Origin: Marinobacter similis
GTDB lineage: Bacteria; Pseudomonadota; Gammaproteobacteria; Pseudomonadales; Oleiphilaceae
NCBI RefSeq assembly: GCF_000830985.1
Contig: NZ_CP007151.1
Span: forward strand, 3,720,001-3,784,000
Reading direction: 5' to 3'
Length of the DNA stretch: 64,000 bases
Shown here: positions 39,917 through 48,847 of the stretch, in pieces
How positions within the stretch are numbered: the stretch's first letter is position 1
How the letters are laid out: every line of letters starts with the position of its first letter
Translations under genes and position numbers: made by a program
Notes under the pieces: model-generated
Databases searched by the model: none
The model's input: only the letters and a program-made list of their open reading frames with translations
What the model was told of the DNA's origin: nothing

Positions 39917-41098
39917 TCAGGCAACCTCGAACAGACCTGCGGCGCCCATGCCAGTGCCCACACACATGGTTACTACAACGTATTTCACACCGCGACGCTT
40001 GCCTTCGATCAGGGCGTGGCCGACCAGGCGCGAGCCGGTGGTGCCATAGGGGTGGCCGACCGCAATGGCGCCGCCGTTCACGTTCAGGCGGTCCATCGGG
40101 ATGCCGAGCTTGCGCTGGCAGTAGAGCACCTGCACGGCAAAGGCTTCGTTCAGTTCCCACAGGCCGATGTCGTCGACGGTCAGACCAGCGCGCTTGAGCA
40201 GTTTCGGTACCGCGAAGACCGGGCCGATGCCCATTTCGTCGGGCTCACAGCCCGCCACGGCAAAGCCGCGGAAGATGCCCAGCGAGGCGGCGCCGCGTTG
40301 TTCGGCCACTTTGCTGTCCATCAGCACGCAGGCAGAGGCGCCGTCGGAGAACTGGCTGGCGTTGCCGGCGGTGACTACGCCGCCTTCCATGGCCGAGCGA
40401 ATCTTGCTCACGCCATCCAGGTTGGTGCCCGGGCGGATGCCTTCGTCCTGGCTGATAGTGACTTCCTGGCTGCTGAGCTGGCCGGTGGCCTTGTCGGCAA
40501 CGCCCATGGTGGTGGTGATGGGTACGATTTCGTCGTCGAACTTGCCGTCTTCGCGGGCCTGGGTGGCCAGCTGCTGGCTGCGCACGCCGTACTCGTCCAT
40601 GTCTTCTTTCTTGATGCCGTAGCGCTTGGCCACCGTCTCAGCGGTGTCCAGCATGGACCAGTACAGCTCGGGCTTGTTCTTCGCCAGCCAGGGTTCCATG
40701 AAGTAGTTCTGGTTCACGTTGGCCTGCACGGTGGAGATGGATTCCACGCCGCCGGCGACCATGACCGGGACTTTATCCACAGCAATGTGGTGCGCGGCCA
40801 TGGCGATGGCCTGCAGGCCGGATGAACAGAAGCGGTTGATGGTGGCGCCGCCAACGGTAACGGGCAGGCCGGCACGGATTGCGCCCATGCGAGCGACATC
40901 GTTACCGGTGGAGCCTTCGGGCAGGGCGCAGCCCATCAGTATGTCTTCGATTTCGTTCGGGTCGACTTTGGAGCGCTCAACCGCGTGCTGGATGGCGTGG
41001 CCGGCCAAAGTGGCACCGTGGGTCATGTTCAGGCCGCCGCGCCAGGATTTGGCCAGGGGCGTACGGGCGGTGGATACGATGACAACATCATTGGACAT
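39917..41098 (-). CDS. Acetyl-CoA C-acyltransferase (thiolase)
   Basis: 393 residues from the ATG at 41098 ([17 protein letters not shown]). The catalytic Cys is in [12 protein letters not shown], the His in [16 protein letters not shown] and the second Cys in [13 protein letters not shown]. It cleaves a 3-ketoacyl-CoA to acetyl-CoA and a shortened acyl-CoA, the last step of beta-oxidation. Position between the hydratase/dehydrogenase and the two acyl-CoA dehydrogenases matches PimB in the pim operon. Frame intact. Confidence 0.93.
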   Translation of the reverse strand: MSNDVVIVSTARTPLAKSWRGGLNMTHGATLAGHAIQHAVERSKVDPNEIEDILMGCALPEGSTGNDVARMGAIRAGLPVTVGGATINRFCSSGLQAIAMAAHHIAVDKVPVMVAGGVESISTVQANVNQNYFMEPWLAKNKPELYWSMLDTAETVAKRYGIKKEDMDEYGVRSQQLATQAREDGKFDDEIVPITTTMGVADKATGQLSSQEVTISQDEGIRPGTNLDGVSKIRSAMEGGVVTAGNASQFSDGASACVLMDSKVAEQRGAASLGIFRGFAVAGCEPDEMGIGPVFAVPKLLKRAGLTVDDIGLWELNEAFAVQVLYCQRKLGIPMDRLNVNGGAIAVGHPYGTTGSRLVGHALIEGKRRGVKYVVVTMCVGTGMGAAGLFEVA

Positions 41099-41171
41099 AA
41101 CAATTCTCCTCAGCTCGGAGCGGCGGCCTTTCAATAAGGGATGCGCCGCGCCGGATCAATTCGTGGACCGG

Positions 41172-43266
41172 TTACTTGGCGTCAAAACCCTTGCCTTCTT
41201 CGGCGCGCTTGGCCAGCAGGGCCGCGGGCTCCCAGAAACCAGGCTGGGTGTGACGGTCTTCGGTGAAGGCCTGCATGGCGCGAACCACGTTCGGCAGTCC
41301 CACTTCCTCGGCGTAATGCATGGGGCCACCGCGGAACACCGGGAAGCCGTAACCGGTCAGGTAGACCATGTCGATGTCGGAGGCGCGCTGGGCGATGCCT
41401 TCGTCCAGGATCTGGGCACCCTCGTTAACCAGGGCGTAGACGCAGCGCTCGACGATTTCCTGATTGCTGATCTTGCGTGGGGTAATGCCCAGCTCGGCGC
41501 GAACTTCGTCCACCACCTTGTCCACTTCCGGATCGTGCAGGGCGTTGCGGTTGCCCGGCTCGTAACGGTAGAAGCCAGCACCGGTCTTCTGGCCGTAGCG
41601 GCCCATTTCACACAGGCGGTCGGCCACGACCATCTTCACCATGTTCGGGTTTTCCTCGTACTGGCGTTTGCGGATGGCCCAGCCGATGTCGCCGCCGGCC
41701 AGGTCGGCCATGCGCAGCGGGCCCATGGCAAATCCAAATTTTTCGATGGCCTTGTCGATCTGTTGCACGCTGGCGCCTTCTTCCAGCATCAGCAGGGCTT
41801 CGCGCTGGTACTGGTTGATCATTCGGTTGCCAATAAAACCGTCGCACACACCCGAGACCACGGCGGTCTTCTTGATCGCCTTGGCCAGTTTCATGGCGGT
41901 GGCCAGTACGTCTTTAGCGGTTTTCTCGCCACGTACTACTTCCAACAGCTTCATGATGTTGGCCGGGCTGAAGAAGTGCAGGCCGATGACGTCTTCCGGA
42001 CGCTTGGTGAAGCTGGCGATCTTGTCGAGATCCAGGGTGGAGGTGTTCGAGGCCAGAATGGCGCCTTGCTTGCAGACCTCGTCCAGCTTCTCGAACACGG
42101 ACTGCTTTACGCCCATTTCCTCGAACACCGCCTCGATCACCAGGTCCACATTGCTCAGGTCGTCATAGGTCAGCGATGGTGTCAGCAGTGCCATCTTGGC
42201 CTTGGCGTCGTCCTCGCTCATGCGGCCTTTCTTGACCCGGCTTCATAGACTTTCTGGATCGCGGCCACACCCCGGTCCAGGCCTTCCTGCTTCATCTCCA
42301 CCAGGGTGACCGGAATACCGGCGTTCAGGAAGTTGATGCTGATGCCAGTGCCCATGGTGCCGCCACCGATCACGCCCACCGATTTGATATCGCGGATCGG
42401 GGTGTCTGATGGCACGTCGGCGATCTTGCTGGTCAGGCGCTCGGAGAAAAACGCGTGACGCAGGGCACGCGATTCCGGCGTCTGCATCAGATTCAGGAAG
42501 GCTTCCCGTTCCACTTGCATGCCTTTGTCGAAAGGCATGGTCACTGCGGCTTTAACCGCATCAACACACTTCAGCGGGGCCGGGTAGTTCTTGGCCATGG
42601 CACCCACGGTGTTGCGGGTGAACATGAAGAAGCCTTCCGGGTTGGGGTGCTTGGCTTTCAGATCACGTACTTTTTTCAGCGGCAGGTTTTCGCTTACCAC
42701 CTTGGTGGCGTAGGCAACAGCGGCGTCGAACAGTTCGCTGTCGATGATCTCGTCAAACAGCGGGCTGCCCTTGAACTGCTTGGCCGGAACCACGCTGCCG
42801 GAGACGATCATATTCACGGCATGCTCGGCGCCGATCAGGCGCGGCAGACGCTGGGTGCCACCGGCGCCCGGCAGCAGGCCCAGCTTCACTTCCGGCAGGG
42901 CAATCTGGCGTCCGGCTTGGCAATGCGGAAGTGGCAACCCAGCGCCAGTTCCAGGCCACCGCCCATGCAGGCGCCGCTGATGGCGGCGATCACTGGCTTG
43001 CGGCTGCTTTCCACATAGTTGATGACGGTGTTGAGATTCGGCTCGGCCGTGGCCTTGTCGGTGCCAAACTCACTGATGTCGGCACCGCCGGAGAAGGCAC
43101 GGTCGGAGCCGATCAACACCACAGCTTTCACGGCGTCATCGGATTCCGCCTGACGGATGCCATTAACAATGCCCTGGCGCAATGCCAGGCCCAGGCCGTT
43201 TACCGGCGGATTATCGAGTCGGATTACGGCGACATTGCCGTGCACATCATAATGGGCGGTACTCAT
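41172..43266 (-). CDS. Enoyl-CoA hydratase/3-hydroxyacyl-CoA dehydrogenase, two frame breaks
   Basis: About 698 residues after repair, the usual size of the FadB/FadJ/PimF type. The N-terminal crotonase part has the oxyanion region [10 protein letters not shown] and [19 protein letters not shown] with [20 protein letters not shown]; the C-terminal part has the NAD site [21 protein letters not shown] and [12 protein letters not shown] with the [14 protein letters not shown] signature. It hydrates the double bond then oxidises the 3-hydroxyacyl-CoA. Breaks near 42908 (one C restores KPDAQIALPEV) and 42237 (one G restores [13 protein letters not shown]). First gene of the operon, divergent from its TetR. 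Confidence 0.93.
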
Positions 43267-43362
43267 GTGGCAGCTCCCTGGTACAGACATCGTTGTGATT
43301 AAAGGCGATCGAACGTAACTGACGGTGATCGGTGGTGTAGGAAGTGATGTCTTGAAAACTCC

Positions 43363-43399
43363 ATACACTGGTGTATTGTTTTTCCGTACACTAATGTAT
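43363..43399. promoter_or_regulatory. Tandem TetR-type operators of the beta-oxidation operon
   Basis: ATACACTGGTGTAT (43363-43376) and GTACACTAATGTAT (43386-43399) share a TACAC-T-N2-TGTA dyad, centre spacing 23 bases. They lie between the divergent hydratase/dehydrogenase gene and the TetR gene, so autoregulation and control of the operon are likely. Confidence 0.7.
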
Positions 43400-43498
43400 G
43401 TTTTGACATTGGTCAACGGTTTCAGAGCTGACGCTTCCGTTGATGTAGAATGCTGATGCAGCCCCAATCCGACCGACAGAGCAGGACCCGATTCCGCA

Positions 43499-44113
43499 AT
43501 GAGTGAAGCCAGTACCCCCAAACGCCGAAGCGCGTCGGAGAAAAAACAGCTGACCCGCGACAATTGGCTCGACGCCGCGGCTGGAGAAATCGCCGCCGGT
43601 GGTTTCGGTCAACTGCGGGTACTGACCCTGGCCAAGAAGCTCGGGGTTACCCGGGGCAGCTTCTACTGGCATTTCCGTGACCATGAAGATCTGGTGGTCA
43701 GTTTTCTGGACCGTTGGCGCGACCGTCGATTGCATGAGCTGCAATACTGGGAGCCCAAGGGCGGTGATGTTGAAACCGAGCTCCGGCAGATTCTGGAGCT
43801 GTTGCTCACCGATGCTTCTCGCAACATTCGTCGCCTGCAAGTGGAGCTTGCGGTACGGGACTTTGCCCGCCGCAATGAGTACGCCGCCGAGCTGGTAACC
43901 CAGGTGGATGCCGCCCGGATCAACCAGAACTGCACCTTGTTCCAACGCCTGAGCAGCGATCCGCAACACGTTAAGGATCTGTCGCTGTTACTGTACGTGG
44001 CTACCATCGGCTCCCAGGTGGTACTGACTGGCAAGAAAGGGGATGAAGCGACCATTCAGCGCATTGAGGATTTGATGGCGCGGGTGGTGCTGGGGCAGCG
44101 TGATGAACCTTAA
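43499..44113 (+). CDS. TetR-family regulator of the beta-oxidation operon
   Basis: 204 residues. A Lys/Arg-rich start is followed by the helix-turn-helix RVLTLAKKLGVTRGSFYWHFRDHEDLV. The ligand domain is helical and unassigned. It is divergent from the acyl-CoA operon with a tandem operator pair between, so it is probably its repressor, released by an acyl-CoA. It overlaps the next secreted-protein gene by 11 bases. Confidence 0.9.
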   Translation: MSEASTPKRRSASEKKQLTRDNWLDAAAGEIAAGGFGQLRVLTLAKKLGVTRGSFYWHFRDHEDLVVSFLDRWRDRRLHELQYWEPKGGDVETELRQILELLLTDASRNIRRLQVELAVRDFARRNEYAAELVTQVDAARINQNCTLFQRLSSDPQHVKDLSLLLYVATIGSQVVLTGKKGDEATIQRIEDLMARVVLGQRDEP

Positions 44114-44919
44114 CCGCTCGCTGCTGGCGGCACTGGTGCTTGCGATGGCCAATGGCGTCGTCGTGGCGGAAGAGGCGTGCTCGGCGTCGGCAACGACCGA
44201 TCTGGAGCGTCTGTATTGCGACGTAGTGGCCCAGGGTGGCGGTCAGGGTCTGCCCTCCCAGGCGGATTTCCGGCGTAACCAGCCCCAGGTGCAGGCGCTG
44301 TTATTGCGTCGGCCGGCGAAACGGCTGGGCCTGTCGGTGCCGGCGGTGACCGCTGAGCCAGCCCAGTCAAAGCCTGCGTCTTCGCCCAAACCACCGAAAC
44401 CTGAGCCGGAGCAAGCAGATTCACAGCCCACGCGGTTCGGCCAATTGTCGGACTGTGCGCTCAAGGGTGAACGCATTGTTTGCCCGGACCGTCAGTTTAA
44501 GTTGGCATTGAATCAGCACACGTGCCCTGGCACCGGGAGTGCTGGAGGACCAGAACCGCTTGGGCTTGCGCCCGTTCCAGGGGGATCGGAGCGATGACCA
44601 GCAGGTTCGGGCTTATCTTTCCAGCGCCTACGACCGCTACATCCCGAAAATGCTGGCCATTGGCCTCGGGGCCAACACCATGAGCTTTACCGCCTTCCAC
44701 AATGCCTTCCATACCCTGGAGGATGGCGGCGTCGATTTTGCCGAGCGCATGGAGCGAACGTATCAGTTGCTGAAACAGGACAAGCTGAACCTGGCGGTCC
44801 AGGCCCGTTACCATGACCGGCTGCCGGAGAATCTGGCGTTGTGCGAGGTAATCAATCCCGACATCATCGTGTGTGACAATGTGGCGACTAACTGGGTCTT
44901 TGTCAGTCGCAGCCAATGA
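44103..44919 (+). CDS. Secreted protein of unknown function, one frame break
   Basis: About 272 residues after repair. ATG 44103 (GTG 44100 is also open) gives a signal peptide ending VVVAEEA, then a cysteine-containing domain (CSASATTDLERLYCDVVAQG), a Pro/Lys/Glu-rich linker, and a C-terminal part with YHDRLPENLALCEVINPDII. I do not recognise the family. The frame shifts near 44516 by a net two lost (or one extra) bases; CAGGGCACA in place of CAGCACA would join NQ to GTRALAPGVLEDQ. Overlap with the TetR gene implies a shared transcript. Confidence 0.65.
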
Positions 44920-45028
44920 GGGTGGTCTAAACTCTTGGGTGCCTGGCTAAAAGGCCAGATACGTTCACTTCCTTACGGCAAAAAATACCGAGAGTCTCTA
45001 GACTTAGCGCCCTTCATCAACCGTCGGA

Positions 45029-45661
45029 ATGTCCGGAATGCTCGAAACCTTTTTCTCCACCTACATCAGCAGCACCATTCGCTTTTTGTTCCTGCTGGCA
45101 CCGTTTTTTGTGGTCACCATGTTTCTTGCGCTTACCCGGGGCCTGCCGGCGGCGGAAAAGGTGTCGATCATCCGGCGCGCCTGCATTTCGGCGTTTGTGC
45201 TGGGCCTGGTGTTGTTCTTTGCCGGCCCGCTGTTGTTCAGCGCCGTGGGCATTACCCTGAACTCGTTCCGGATCGGTGCCGGCAGCCTGCTGTTCCTGAC
45301 CGCCATCAGCCTGGTCACCAGTGGTACTCGTAACCACGCTACGGGCCTCCCGGAAGAGGACCGCGACGATATCGCGGTGGTGCCGCTGGCCATTCCGGTA
45401 ATGATCGGCCCGGCCACTATTGGTGCCATCCTGGTTTATGGCGCCGAACTCAAGACCGCACCGGAAGTGATCGGCGGGTTGTTGGGACTGGTGTCGAGCC
45501 TGTTTATCCTGGGCGTGTTGTTGCGTCTGTCGGGTTACCTGGAGAAGGGCCTGGGGAAAACCGGCCTGAATATCCTGTCCAAGATCAGCGGCCTGATTCT
45601 GTCGGCCATGGCGGCTGAGATTGTGTTGACCGGTATTGCCGGTTTCATGGCCTCCACTTAG
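45029..45661 (+). CDS. MarC/UPF0056 family inner membrane protein
   Basis: 210 residues with six hydrophobic segments and the MarC features [27 protein letters not shown] and [19 protein letters not shown]. The function is unknown; the old link to multiple antibiotic resistance is not supported for the family. ATG 45038 is an alternative start. It stands 110 bases after the secreted-protein gene and 40 before the ChaC-like gene. Confidence 0.9.
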   Translation: MSGMLETFFSTYISSTIRFLFLLAPFFVVTMFLALTRGLPAAEKVSIIRRACISAFVLGLVLFFAGPLLFSAVGITLNSFRIGAGSLLFLTAISLVTSGTRNHATGLPEEDRDDIAVVPLAIPVMIGPATIGAILVYGAELKTAPEVIGGLLGLVSSLFILGVLLRLSGYLEKGLGKTGLNILSKISGLILSAMAAEIVLTGIAGFMAST

Positions 45662-45701
45662 GATAACCGGGCATCTGCTGTCTCAGGCCCGAGTGAGTCG
45701 T

Positions 45702-46275
45702 ATGTCGTTTAACACCATTGAACACAACCGGACACGCCAGAACTTCGATGGCGTGTCCTCCATCTGGCTCTTCGGCTATGGATCGTTGATCTACAAGGTG
45801 GATTTCCCGTTCCTGGAGAAGCGTCCCGCCAGCATCCGTGGCTGGGAGCGCCGGTTCTGGCAGGCTCCCATGATCATCGGGGCACGCCGGAAGCGCCCGG
45901 GCGGGTGGTTACCCTGACCGAGAGCCCGGGTACCCGGTGCAAGGGCATGGCTTACCGGGTCTCGCCCAAGGTATTCGAGCATCTGGATGTGCGCGAAAAG
46001 AACGGTTATCTACGCTTCGCCACCACCATGACCTTTGACGACGGTAGCATGGTGAAGGCCTGGTGTACATTGCCACCGAAGACAATGAAGCCTTTCTCGG
46101 CCACGCTCCGGATGCTGACATCGCCCGGCAGATTGCCGGCGCCACTGGCCCCAGCGGCGCTAATTCCGAGTACCTGCTGCGCCTGGCCGATTCCCTGCGG
46201 AAACTGGGCGCGGACTGCCCGCACACCTTTGCCATCGAAGACCATCTTCGCTCTGCCACCGAGCATCGCACCTGA
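45702..46275 (+). CDS. ChaC-like gamma-glutamylcyclotransferase, two frame breaks
   Basis: About 191 residues after repair. The start has the ChaC signature [19 protein letters not shown], which forms the substrate pocket; a catalytic Glu follows in the VREKNGY region. It cleaves glutathione to 5-oxoproline and Cys-Gly. Breaks: near 45864 (one G gives [21 protein letters not shown], the family sequence) and near 46060 (one C gives [17 protein letters not shown]). Convergent with the EamA transporter across a hairpin. Confidence 0.88.
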
Positions 46276-46276
46276 T

Positions 46277-46312
46277 CAGCCTCAGGCCGCGCACTGTCGT
46301 CGTCTGAGGCTG
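46277..46312. terminator. Hairpin between convergent ChaC-like and EamA genes
   Basis: CAGCCTCAG (46277-46285) pairs with CTGAGGCTG (46304-46312) over an 18-base loop, in the 43-base gap between two stops. No T run. Confidence 0.4.
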
Positions 46313-46318
46313 GCCTGA

Positions 46319-47221
46319 CTATTGGTTGCCGTCGGTTGCCCACTGCACTTTGCCACCATTGAAGCCCCGTGCGGGCTCCCGGCGCCGTTGCTGCAAGCCG
46401 ATCAGGAGCAGCGGAACCACGATCATCAGGCTGCCCGCGAGGAACCACAGGTCTGGCACTTCGCCAAAACCGACCCAGCCAATTCCTACCGCCCAGATCA
46501 GGCCGGTGTACTCGGCGCTGGTCACCTGATTGGCGTCCACCTGGCTGTAAGCCAGCAGTACCGCAATGTTGTAACCCAGGATGAACAGGGCTGACCCCAG
46601 GGCGCTGATCAGTATGCTCGGGTCCCAGCTGGCTCCTTCCCACCAGGCCAGGGCGCCAGCTGCCGGCAGGATCAGCAGGTAGTTCAGGAACAGCTTGTGC
46701 ACGGTGGACTGGGCCTTAGGCAGCTGGCGCACCATGACGGCGTTGATTGCCAGCGCAAAGGCAGAGGCCAGGGCGGCAATAACCGCCCAGTTAAAGTCCA
46801 TCGGGCGCAGGATCACGATAATGCCGGCGAAGCCGCTGAATACTGCGGTAACGCTCAGTGGCGTCAGCCGTTCCCGGAACAGGATCACCGACAGCACCAT
46901 CACCAGGATAGGCGCGGCGTAGAACACGGCATTGGCGGTGGCCAGCGGCAGGTTCACCAGGGCGATCACCATGCACATGATGCCAGCCAGGTGAATGTGA
47001 GCCCGAAACGCATGGATTTTGAAGCCGGCAAACAGGTGCTTGCGGTCGAGCTGACGGGCCAGTGGCAACAGTAATACCAGCGTGATCAGGCAGCGTAGGA
47101 AGGCAAACTGGAAGACCGGGGCGCCGGGTTCCAGCAGTTTGATGAAGACATCGGAGATCAACGCCATGGCGTTGCCGATCACCAGCAAAAGAATGGCACT
47201 GTTGACGGTTTTGCCTGACAT
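46319..47221 (-). CDS. EamA/DMT-family transporter
   Basis: 300 residues with ten predicted membrane helices in two EamA halves (AILLLVIGNAMALISDVFIK first; LFILGYNIAVLLAYSQV and LIWAVGIGWVGFGEVPD later). It is probably an exporter of metabolites or amino acids. Divergent from the LysR gene, with palindromic repeat copy 5 between them, so the LysR protein may control it. Frame intact. Confidence 0.88.
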   Translation of the reverse strand: MSGKTVNSAILLLVIGNAMALISDVFIKLLEPGAPVFQFAFLRCLITLVLLLPLARQLDRKHLFAGFKIHAFRAHIHLAGIMCMVIALVNLPLATANAVFYAAPILVMVLSVILFRERLTPLSVTAVFSGFAGIIVILRPMDFNWAVIAALASAFALAINAVMVRQLPKAQSTVHKLFLNYLLILPAAGALAWWEGASWDPSILISALGSALFILGYNIAVLLAYSQVDANQVTSAEYTGLIWAVGIGWVGFGEVPDLWFLAGSLMIVVPLLLIGLQQRRREPARGFNGGKVQWATDGNQ

Positions 47222-47265
47222 GTTTTACCTCCCCTATCTTGCATTCCTGCATCTGCGTTAACGCA

Positions 47266-47365
47266 GGTCGGTCAGGTTCTTTCCAAAACCGCTGTGAATA
47301 CATCCCTGTACGCTTGCTCTACGCCATCCATGGCTACGAGCATTTTGGAAAGAACCTGACCGACC
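47266..47365. repeat. Long palindromic intergenic repeat, copy 5
   Basis: Arms 47266-47288 and 47343-47365 are a perfect 23-base inverted repeat. On the minus strand the centre reads GTAGCCATGGATGGCGTAG then AAGCGTACAGGGATGT. It is a single element in the divergent gap of the EamA and LysR genes. Confidence 0.9.
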
Positions 47366-47452
47366 CGCTCCCTGACTGTTGGAGTGAAGTCTAAGGATGA
47401 ATTACTATCCGATAAAATGATGTTTATTCACTACTCATTAGAAAATTAGATA

Positions 47453-48399
47453 ATGAAACTACCGCCCCTAAAATCATTGCCGGTCTTCGAGCCGTCGCCC
47501 GACTCAACAGCTTTTCACTCGCTGCCGAAGAGTTGGCGGTCAGTCAGAGTGCGGTCAGTCATCAGATGAAGCAGCTGGAGACCTATCTGGGGGAAAAGCT
47601 GTTCTGGCGCAGTGGCCGTACCCTGACGTTGACTGATGAGGGTCGGCAGTATCTGGAAGGCATCAGCTCGGCACTTTTGCAGATCGAGCGGGCCAGTGAG
47701 CAATTGCTGGGGCATGAGGAGTCGCGGTTGCGGCTTTCCGTGTTCAGCTCCTTTGCGGTGCGCTGGCTGGCGCCACGGCTGCCAGAATTGCAGCGCATGC
47801 ATCCTCAGGTAGAGCTGTCGCTGGAAATGAGCAGCGAAAACCCGGTCTTATCTGACCGGGTGGCAGACTGCTTTATCACCATTAAACCGGATTCGCCGGC
47901 CTTCAGTTATGAATTGCTGTACAAGGAGCGACTGTTCCCGGTGTGCAGTCAGGATTTCTGGCAGAGGATCCGCCGGGAACTGGCTCTGGATGACGTGTTG
48001 GGTGATGTGGATTCGGTGTCGTTAACGCCGCAACAGGTGGCGATGTTTCCGTTGCTGTCTACTCACAGTATTTATGACAAGCAGGGCGGTGATTGGGAAG
48101 CCTGGTATCAGGAAGCGGGACTGACGTTGCCTGCATCCAGTCGTTTGCTGCATTCAAGTCATATGCTGCTGTCGCTGGAGGCGGCACGGTTTCATCAGGG
48201 TATCGCCCTGACCAACGATTACATGCTGAGTACGCGAAAGGATTCCGAGGATTTTGTCCGGCTGCCCTGCCATCTGGTGATGACCGGCGACGAGTTTTTC
48301 TTTGCCTGGAAGACCAGCCGGCGCAGCGAGCGCGGTTTGCAGTTGTTGCGCCGATGGTTGGTGGATGAGGCAATCCGGGGCGGCTTGCGGGGCGAGTAA
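47453..48399 (+). CDS. LysR-family regulator, one frame break
   Basis: About 315 residues after repair, the usual size. ATG 47453 gives MKLPPLKSLPVFE; the frame breaks near 47491 and one added G (GAGGCC) gives FEAVARLNSFSLAAEELAVSQSAVSHQMKQLE, the GcvA-type helix-turn-helix. The effector domain follows to residue 315. It most likely regulates the divergent EamA transporter. Confidence 0.9.
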
Positions 48400-48502
48400 G
48401 GGCATTCAATCCGGCTCCTATGGTCATGAACCAGTGTTAACAACGATGAATTCAATGTCGTGTTAACTTATTGGAATCGCAATTGGCAAGGAGTTTCAGA
48501 CC

Positions 48503-48808
48503 GTGAAGTCCATACTGACATTCGCACTGCTAGGGGTAATGCTCGCAGCTGGGCCAGTCATGGCCAAGTCGTCTCACGATGACCAGTTGCCGCCGGGACT
48601 GCAGAAAAAAGTTGAGCGAGGCGAGCCCTTGCCTCCGGGTTGGCAAAAGAAACTGAATTACCGGGAAGGTGATTACTTTGATCGGGATTTGCTGCGTTAC
48701 GGTGACATCCGTGACCTCGACGGCCATCGTCAGCGTGTGGAAATAGAGGACCGAGTCTATACGATCATAAAGGACACCCGGGAAATCATCGATATTCTTA
48801 ACCAGTAA
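48503..48808 (+). CDS. Small periplasmic protein of unknown role
   Basis: 101 residues from GTG 48503, with AAGGAG at 48488-48493 supporting the start. A signal peptide ends MLAAGPVMA. The mature part has the LPPGLQKKVERGEPLPPGW repeat (two LPPG turns) seen in RcnB-like and other short periplasmic proteins; a C-terminal YTIIKDTREIIDIL follows. The function is not known. Convergent with fadE. Confidence 0.75.
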   Translation: MKSILTFALLGVMLAAGPVMAKSSHDDQLPPGLQKKVERGEPLPPGWQKKLNYREGDYFDRDLLRYGDIRDLDGHRQRVEIEDRVYTIIKDTREIIDILNQ

Positions 48809-48816
48809 GTTCGGCA

Positions 48817-48847
48817 GTGACCGGGCCAAGCAGGCTGACCCGGTCAC
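48817..48847. terminator. Perfect GC-rich hairpin at the fadE 3' end
   Basis: GTGACCGGG (48817-48825) pairs with CCCGGTCAC (48839-48847) over a 13-base loop. It covers the fadE stop codon and lies after the small periplasmic gene. No T run. Confidence 0.45.

Noticed and set aside
40719..42248. Very long open frame opposite the thiolase and hydratase/dehydrogenase genes
   Set aside because: High-GC antisense shadow; the minus-strand genes carry clear catalytic motifs and this frame has none.
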